In this document: piece by piece, positions 6,501 through 10,407 of the stretch
Numbering within the stretch: position 1 is the stretch's first letter
Layout: each line of letters begins with the position of its first letter
NCBI GenBank assembly: GCA_028869725.1
Contig: JAGWRJ010000520.1
Span: 1-10,407, forward strand
Length of the DNA: 10,407 nucleotides
From: Alphaproteobacteria bacterium
GTDB taxonomy: Bacteria > Pseudomonadota > Alphaproteobacteria > Micropepsales > Micropepsaceae
Direction: 5' to 3'
The notes under the pieces: model-generated
What the model was told of the DNA's origin: nothing
The model's input: the letters and a program-made list of their open reading frames with translations, nothing else
Databases searched by the model: none
Made by a program: the position numbers and the translations under genes

Positions 6501-7805
6501 ATGGACCATCTGTCCGCCATGAACCGATACGAGCCCGTCCCGCAGCCCAGTTCCGAGCCCGCCCCGCGCGCGAGCGAGTCTCCTTCTGCATGGGCGCTGC
6601 TGCGTGTGTTTCGTCACCGGAACTATCGGTTGTTCTTCTCCGGTCAGCTGGTGTCGTTGATGGGGACCTGGATTACGCAGGTGGCCCAGGGCTGGCTTGT
6701 CTATGATCTCAGCCATTCTCCGCTCCTGCTCGGGATCACCAGTTTTGCAGGCCAGGTTCCCGTCTTCTTCATTACCTCATTCGGCGGCATGGTGGCGGAC
6801 AGGGTCGATCGTCGCCGCACGCTCATGGTCACCCAGTCGCTGGCCATGCTGCAGGCGGCAACACTTGCCATTCTGACGCTGAGCGGGGTTATCCAGGTCT
6901 GGGAGGTGGTGGCCCTGGCGCTTTTCAAGGGCGTCGTCAACGCCTTTGACGTGCCTACCAGGCAGGCATTTATCGTGGACATGGTCGGGCGTGAGGATCT
7001 GCGCAACGCGATTTCGCTGAACTCGATTATGTTCAATCTCGCCCGCGTGATCGGTCCCAGTCTGGCCGGTGTGATCATCGCTGTGTGGGGAACGGGCGTG
7101 TGCTTTTCGGTCGATGCCATATCCTACGCAGCGGTACTGTTCGGCATTTTCCTCATGATCGTGCCCGCACGACAGAAACGTGTGGCTGGAAAGCCCTTCA
7201 CCGAACTTCGGGACGGCTTCCGCTATGCCTGGAATTCGCACACCATCCGCGTCACCCTGCTTCTGGTTTCGGTTCTGGCAGCGTGCGGCGCGTCCTATGT
7301 TTCGCAGATGCCGGCGGTGGCGCGCGAAGTGCTGCACCAGGGTGCAGGCGGGCTTGGCGCCCTCATGGCTTCGATCGGGATCGGTGCCCTGTTTGGCGCC
7401 TATGGCCTTGCCCGGGTACCGGACCGTCATCTGCTGCTGACACCGGTGCTGTCCTCTGTGAGCTTTGGGCTGTCCCTGATCGCGTTCTCGCAATCCCATC
7501 TCTTGTGGCTGTCGATGCTGCTCTTGATGCCGGCGGGCTGCAGCCTGGTACTGCTCGGTGGGGCCGCCAATACCATCATCCAGACGGTGAGCGACGACCA
7601 TGTGCGCGGCCGGATCGTGGCGCTCTACACGATGTCCTTCATGGGAATGATGCCGTGGGGGTCCTTGGCGTTAGGCTGGCTTGCCGATGAAATCGGGGTC
7701 GACAGGGCCATTGGCCTGGGCGGCGTACTCTGCGTGTTGGCGGCGATAGCCGCCTATTATGGCCGCGGGCCGCGCTACACTCTCACTCCGCCGGCCGCCA
7801 GCTAG
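6501..7805 (+). CDS. MFS transporter, EntS-like exporter family
   Basis: A 434-residue inner-membrane carrier of the major facilitator superfamily, with the usual 12-helix length. A cytoplasmic Pro/Ser-rich N-terminus (1-30) precedes FRHRNYRLFFSGQLVSLMGTW (from about 37). The loop-2 motif GGMVADRVDRRR (95-106) is the MFS motif A. FDVPTRQAFIVDMV (149-162) and NSIMFNLARVIGPSLAG (174-190) are typical of the transmembrane-secretion-effector/EntS branch, whose members export siderophores, drugs or other small molecules. The C-terminal half repeats the helix pattern, with DDHVRGRIVALY at 365-376. The substrate is unknown. The start is ambiguous: neither 6501 nor the ATG at 6519 has a clear Shine-Dalgarno, and the possible upstream RNA structure may matter for initiation. 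It ends convergently with ssrA, about 25 bp from its 3' end. Confidence 0.88.
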   Translation: MDHLSAMNRYEPVPQPSSEPAPRASESPSAWALLRVFRHRNYRLFFSGQLVSLMGTWITQVAQGWLVYDLSHSPLLLGITSFAGQVPVFFITSFGGMVADRVDRRRTLMVTQSLAMLQAATLAILTLSGVIQVWEVVALALFKGVVNAFDVPTRQAFIVDMVGREDLRNAISLNSIMFNLARVIGPSLAGVIIAVWGTGVCFSVDAISYAAVLFGIFLMIVPARQKRVAGKPFTELRDGFRYAWNSHTIRVTLLLVSVLAACGASYVSQMPAVAREVLHQGAGGLGALMASIGIGALFGAYGLARVPDRHLLLTPVLSSVSFGLSLIAFSQSHLLWLSMLLLMPAGCSLVLLGGAANTIIQTVSDDHVRGRIVALYTMSFMGMMPWGSLALGWLADEIGVDRAIGLGGVLCVLAAIAAYYGRGPRYTLTPPAAS

Positions 7806-7879
7806 CGACAGGCACGAAAGATAGGTCTGTGAAGTGGGGAGCTTCTGTTGCCCGGTGCTCCCCGAACCGCGCTTACCTA

Positions 7880-7912
7880 TTAGGCAGCGAGGGCCATTTC
7901 GTTGTCGTTGGC
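7880..7912 (-). other. tmRNA tag-peptide reading frame (ANDNEMALAA)
   Basis: Ten codons from the resume codon GCC (7910-7912) encode ANDNEMALAA, then TAA and an in-frame TAG. With the alanine carried by tmRNA itself the added tag would be AANDNEMALAA, 11 residues. ANDN is the alphaproteobacterial signature expected to bind SspB, and the terminal ALAA is the ClpX-recognised end. Confidence 0.9.
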
Positions 7913-7997
7913 ACCTGTACGATCAGCCCGATAACGGCGGATACCATACCGGACGAAAGGTCAGCCTTTACACGTCTGTCGATCCTGTTTCGCCCCC

Positions 7998-8042
7998 ACA
8001 GATACCCACCCGAAATGTCAGGCTTTAAGCCTGATGGGCATG
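7998..8042 (-). other. Intervening segment between tmRNA acceptor and coding pieces
   Basis: These 45 nt lie between the encoded CCA (ending at 8043) and the coding piece's first G (7997), and should be removed from the precursor; RNase P would generate the coding-piece 5' end. The segment contains a perfect inverted repeat, TCAGGCTT-T-AAGCCTGA (8018-8034), probably a processing hairpin. Confidence 0.85.
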
Positions 8043-8131
8043 TGGTGGAGGCGCCGGGTACCGCCCCCGGGTCCAGTCCGCTTATTGCGCAGCCGTTTAT
8101 CGTCATAGTCCGGGCAAGCCCGAACAGATCT

Positions 8132-8160
8132 AATATAAGGCGCAAGGCTTAAGACTTAAA
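8132..8160 (-). promoter_or_regulatory. Possible ssrA promoter
   Basis: On the minus strand TATATT (8137-8132) could be a -10 element, with TTTAAG (8160-8155) 17 bases upstream as a poor -35. This would start transcription near 8125, just where a GTTCGGG/CCCGGAC hairpin begins the acceptor piece. The position is sensible but the -35 match is weak. Confidence 0.35.
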
Positions 8161-8325
8161 GACCGAGGACGGCGACCGACCAAGGGCGCCGGCGGGCGAG
8201 GGCCTGAGACAGGTCTGCCAGGGCGATATTTTCTGTGGTCAGAGGGGGCCCTGCGTCCCTGGCGCTGTCGCCCCCGCCGCCATGGCCTTGCTACAGTCCG
8301 TGGGCAATTGTCGTTCCGAATCGCG
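8161..8325. other. Divergent promoter region between ssrA and thyA
   Basis: This 165-bp gap should hold the thyA promoter and the ssrA upstream sequence. GATATTTT near 8225 is the only plausible -10-like AT patch on the plus strand. CCTG-AGA-CAGG (8203-8213) is a short inverted repeat. Neither is strong enough to assign. Confidence 0.3.
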
Positions 8326-9120
8326 ATGCAGCAATATCTCGATCTGATGAAGCGGGCCCTCACGGAGGGGGTCGAAAAGCGCGACCGCACCGGAACCGGT
8401 ACCCGCTCGATCTTTGGTCACCAGATGCGCTTCGATCTGGCGGCCGGGTTTCCCCTGGTCACGACCAAAAAACTCTTCACCAAGGCAATCATCGTCGAAC
8501 TGCTCTGGTTTTTGCGCGGCGACACCAATGTTGGCTTCCTGCACGCGCACAATGTCACGATCTGGGATGAATGGGCCGACGCATCAGGTGAACTGGGGCC
8601 GGTGTATGGGCATCAGTGGCGCTCCTGGCCGGACGGAAAGGGTGGTCACATCGATCAGATCGTCGAACTGGTTCAGGCCATCAAGACCAATCCCGATTCG
8701 CGGCGTCTGATAGTCACCGCCTGGAATCCAGCCGACATTTCGCAGATGGCGCTGCCGCCCTGCCACTGTCTGTTCCAGTTCTATGTCGCCGAGGGGCGCC
8801 TTTCCTGCCAGCTCTATCAGCGTTCGGCGGACATCTTTCTAGGCGTTCCCTTCAATATCGCCTCCTATGCGCTTCTTACGCTGATGCTGGCGCAGGTATG
8901 TGGGCTCAAGCCCGGGGAATTCATCCACAGCCTGGGCGATGCGCATCTCTATCTCAATCATCTGGACCAGGCCCGCGAGCAGCTCGCGCGTACGCCCTAT
9001 CCGTTACCTACAATGCGCATCAATCCTGAAGTCATGGATCTTTTTGCCTTCCGGCTCGAGGATTTCGAACTCGTGAACTATCGCGCCCACCCCCACATCA
9101 AGGCGGAGGTGGCAGTGTGA
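8326..9120 (+). CDS. thyA: Thymidylate synthase
   Basis: A 264-residue thymidylate synthase, identical in length to E. coli ThyA. It methylates dUMP to dTMP using methylene-tetrahydrofolate, which is oxidised to dihydrofolate. RDRTGTGTRSIFGHQMRF (19-36) holds the phosphate-binding arginine. LWFLRGDTNVGFL lies at 60-72 and IWDEWAD at 79-85. ALPPCHCLFQFY carries the catalytic Cys146, followed by QLYQRSADIFLGVPFNIASY (162-181), which binds dUMP. HLYLNH and the C-terminal IKAEVAV are also typical. The ATG at 8326 matches the family's start although its ribosome-binding site is weak; a TTG at 8308 is a less likely alternative. It overlaps the GNAT gene by 4 bp and precedes folA, which recycles its dihydrofolate product. 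Confidence 0.97.
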   Translation: MQQYLDLMKRALTEGVEKRDRTGTGTRSIFGHQMRFDLAAGFPLVTTKKLFTKAIIVELLWFLRGDTNVGFLHAHNVTIWDEWADASGELGPVYGHQWRSWPDGKGGHIDQIVELVQAIKTNPDSRRLIVTAWNPADISQMALPPCHCLFQFYVAEGRLSCQLYQRSADIFLGVPFNIASYALLTLMLAQVCGLKPGEFIHSLGDAHLYLNHLDQAREQLARTPYPLPTMRINPEVMDLFAFRLEDFELVNYRAHPHIKAEVAV

Positions 9121-9593
9121 GTCTCGTGATCCGTCGCGCCGTGCCTAAGGACGGGGCACTCGTGTTCTCTTTCATTCGTGAGCTTGCCGCGTACGAACGG
9201 TTGTCGGATGAGGTCAGCGCCGGCGAAGCTGACATCACTGCGGCGTTGTTTGCCGCTGTGCCACGGGTCTTTTGCGACATTGCTGAGTGGAACGGCGAAG
9301 CCGCCGGCTTTGCACTCTGGTTCTATAATTTTTCCACCTTCCGCGGACGCCATGGCGTCTATCTCGAGGATCTTTTCGTGCGCCCGCAGCTGCGAGGCAA
9401 GGGTATTGGCAAGGCGCTCCTCGTGCACCTCGCGCGTCGCGCGGTGATGGAAGGCTGTGCCCGTCTCGAATGGAGTGTGTTGACCTGGAACAGCCCGTCC
9501 ATTGCTTTCTATGAATCGCTCGGCGCAAAGCGCCAGGAGGGCTGGTATGGCTACCGGCTCACCGATGCGGCGCTCCTGCACCTGGCAAGCTGA
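9117..9593 (+). CDS. GNAT family N-acetyltransferase, diamine acetyltransferase-like
   Basis: A 158-residue acetyl-CoA-dependent N-acetyltransferase covering a single GNAT domain. Motif A is LEDLFVRPQLRGKGIGKALL (83-102), where R93-G-K-G-I-G98 binds the CoA pyrophosphate. WYNF-like FYNFSTFRGRHGVYLED before it and WSVLTWNSPSIAFYESLGA (119-137) after it strongly recall the SAT1 spermidine/thialysine acetyltransferase branch, with Tyr132 as the likely general acid. The substrate is probably a small amine, but this is not proven. The start is GTG at 9117, inside the end of thyA (GTGA overlap), preceded by GGCGGAGG. It ends 11 bp before folA, so all three genes look like one transcript. Confidence 0.87.
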   Translation: MSLVIRRAVPKDGALVFSFIRELAAYERLSDEVSAGEADITAALFAAVPRVFCDIAEWNGEAAGFALWFYNFSTFRGRHGVYLEDLFVRPQLRGKGIGKALLVHLARRAVMEGCARLEWSVLTWNSPSIAFYESLGAKRQEGWYGYRLTDAALLHLAS

Positions 9594-9604
9594 GAGATCG
9601 CGCA

Positions 9605-10141
9605 ATGGCACTTGCGACCCCGGAGATCGTTCTCATCCTTGCGCGGGCCCACAATGGCGTGATCGGCAAGGACAACCGTCTTCCCTGGCGTATTCCCGAG
9701 GATATGCAACGCTTCAAGGCGCTGACTTTGGGAAAGCCCGTCATCATGGGGCGCAAGACCTGGGACTCGCTTCCCCGCAAGCCGTTGCCTGGGCGTACCA
9801 ACATTGTCCTGAGCCGCAGCCTTGTTCCCACAGTGGGGGGCGTTGTGGTCGCGGACAGCCCGGCACAGGCTCTGTCACTGGCGCGCGTGGAACATCCCGC
9901 CGAGATCGCAGTGATTGGCGGTGCAGAGGTCTATGCCGCGTTTCTGCCATGGGCCAACCGGATCGAACTCACCGAGATCGATGCCGACATAGCGGGTGAC
10001 ACCGTCCTGCCCGACTTTCCGCAAGGTCAATGGCGCGAGGCGGCCCGCACGCAGCATGTCAGCCCCGATGGGCTCGCCTATGCCTTCGTCACCTTGGTGC
10101 GAACCGTTACGAGCCCTTGCCTTCAGCCTCCAGCGGATTAG
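9605..10141 (+). CDS. folA: Dihydrofolate reductase
   Basis: A 178-residue DHFR that reduces dihydrofolate to tetrahydrofolate with NADPH and is the trimethoprim target class. IVLILARAHNGVIGKDNRLPW (8-28) gives strand A and the Met20-type loop. PEDMQRFKALT carries the substrate-binding acid D33. PVIMGRKTWDSLP (45-57) and GRTNIVLSR (63-71) bind NADPH. AVIGGAEVYAAFLPWA (102-117) and ELTEIDADIAGDT (121-133) complete the fold. It is slightly longer than E. coli FolA (159) owing to N- and C-terminal tails. It follows the GNAT gene by 11 bp; a GAGAG lies upstream of the ATG. Directly completing the ThyA folate cycle, it belongs functionally with thyA. Confidence 0.96.
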   Translation: MALATPEIVLILARAHNGVIGKDNRLPWRIPEDMQRFKALTLGKPVIMGRKTWDSLPRKPLPGRTNIVLSRSLVPTVGGVVVADSPAQALSLARVEHPAEIAVIGGAEVYAAFLPWANRIELTEIDADIAGDTVLPDFPQGQWREAARTQHVSPDGLAYAFVTLVRTVTSPCLQPPAD

Positions 10142-10170
10142 CCTTGCCGTGATGGAAAAAGGGGGTGCGC

Positions 10171-10407
10171 ATGAGCATTCGTGAAGTTGCAAGCGGATTG
10201 AAGTTTCCCGAAGGGCCGGTCGCCATGGATGACGGCTCGGTTATTGTGGTCGAGATCCAGGCCAAGAAGATTACCCGGGTCAAACCGGATGGGAAAAAAC
10301 AGACCATTGCGGTGTGCGAGGGCGGCCCCAATGGCGCAGCTATCGGTCCTGACGGGGCACTTTATGTCTGCAACAACGGCGAGAATTTCGAATACCACCG
10401 CCGTCAG
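10171..10407 (+). CDS. SMP-30/gluconolactonase-family protein, N-terminal part (runs off right edge)
   Basis: The first 79 codons of a beta-propeller SMP-30/gluconolactonase/LRE-family protein. LKFPEGPVAMDDGSVIVVE (10-28) contains the FPEGP motif, whose Glu14 is a family metal ligand. GGPNGAAIGPDGALYVCNNG (51-70) provides the next metal-site Asn and the blade pattern. These enzymes usually hydrolyse sugar lactones or related esters, but the substrate cannot be told from this fragment. ATG at 10171 has AGGGGG upstream. The gap to folA is 29 bp, so co-transcription is possible though the function looks unrelated. Confidence 0.88.
   Translation, partial: MSIREVASGLKFPEGPVAMDDGSVIVVEIQAKKITRVKPDGKKQTIAVCEGGPNGAAIGPDGALYVCNNGENFEYHRRQ

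Larger units (their letters stand above)
7830..8125 (-). ncRNA. ssrA: Circularly permuted two-piece tmRNA (alphaproteobacterial ssrA)
   Basis: tmRNA rescues stalled ribosomes and adds a degradation tag. Reading on the minus strand, an acceptor piece (about 8125-8043) ends in an encoded CCA. An intervening segment follows, then the coding piece (7997 to about 7830). The 5' end of the coding piece, GGGGGCG (7997-7991), pairs with CGCCTCC in the acceptor piece to rebuild a 7-bp acceptor stem with discriminator A. Its third pair is G-U, the alanyl-tRNA synthetase identity element. A T-arm CCGGG/CCCGG adjoins it. AACAGGATCGACAG after the 5' end matches the usual tmRNA 5' region. The reading frame gives ANDNEMALAA followed by TAA TAG. 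A stem GGGGAGC/GCTCCCC (7836-7863) closes the 3' part. The outer ends are approximate. SmpB, its partner, is not in the window. Confidence 0.95.

Noticed and set aside
7836..7863. Rho-independent terminator for the MFS gene
   Set aside because: The GGGGAGC/GCTCCCC stem has no T-tract on the plus strand and a long loop. It is part of the tmRNA coding piece.
7829..8152. Overlapping plus- and minus-strand frames across 7829-8152
   Set aside because: This stretch is the tmRNA gene; the frames have no homology and are explained by it.
8203..8213. CCTG-AGA-CAGG as a LexA-type operator
   Set aside because: It is only a 4-bp inverted repeat and does not match the alphaproteobacterial GTTC/GAAC LexA pattern.

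Overview
The window looks like chromosomal DNA of a GC-rich alphaproteobacterium. Four things point there: a circularly permuted two-piece tmRNA gene with the ANDN tag signature, an alpha-type SspB adaptor with a long linker and a short C-terminal tail, and two small families seen mainly in Alphaproteobacteria (DUF4169 and a ribbon-helix-helix protein). I cannot name the genus. No transposase, integrase, insertion sequence, CRISPR array, rRNA or tRNA is visible.

Layout. Positions 1-6111 read on the minus strand. In transcription order they hold sspB, fumC, a spermidine-synthase-like protein, a ribbon-helix-helix protein, a glutathione S-transferase, a DUF4169 protein, a CaiB/BaiF CoA-transferase and an EthD-like protein. 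A gap of about 420 bp follows, then the 5' end of a TonB-dependent receptor that runs off the left edge. Positions 6501-7805 carry a plus-strand MFS exporter, divergent from sspB across a 389-bp gap. Positions about 7830-8125 carry the minus-strand tmRNA gene. Positions 8326-10141 carry a compact plus-strand set: thyA, a GNAT acetyltransferase and folA. The start of an SMP-30/gluconolactonase-family gene runs off the right edge.

How the genes work together. ThyA and FolA form the thymidylate/folate cycle: ThyA makes dTMP and dihydrofolate, and FolA regenerates tetrahydrofolate. The tmRNA and SspB belong to one quality-control pathway: tmRNA tags stalled nascent chains, and SspB delivers tagged chains to ClpXP. 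They lie within 2.5 kb of each other, separated by the MFS gene. FumC is a TCA-cycle enzyme. The CoA-transferase, EthD-like protein and TonB receptor look like uptake and catabolic functions, but their substrates cannot be read from sequence.

The most interesting non-coding items are the permuted tmRNA with an unusually short-looking tag, and a nested set of complementary segments upstream of the MFS start codon (a three-way-junction-like fold inside a long-range stem that ends next to the start). A cluster of GTGnCAC motifs lies upstream of the TonB receptor.
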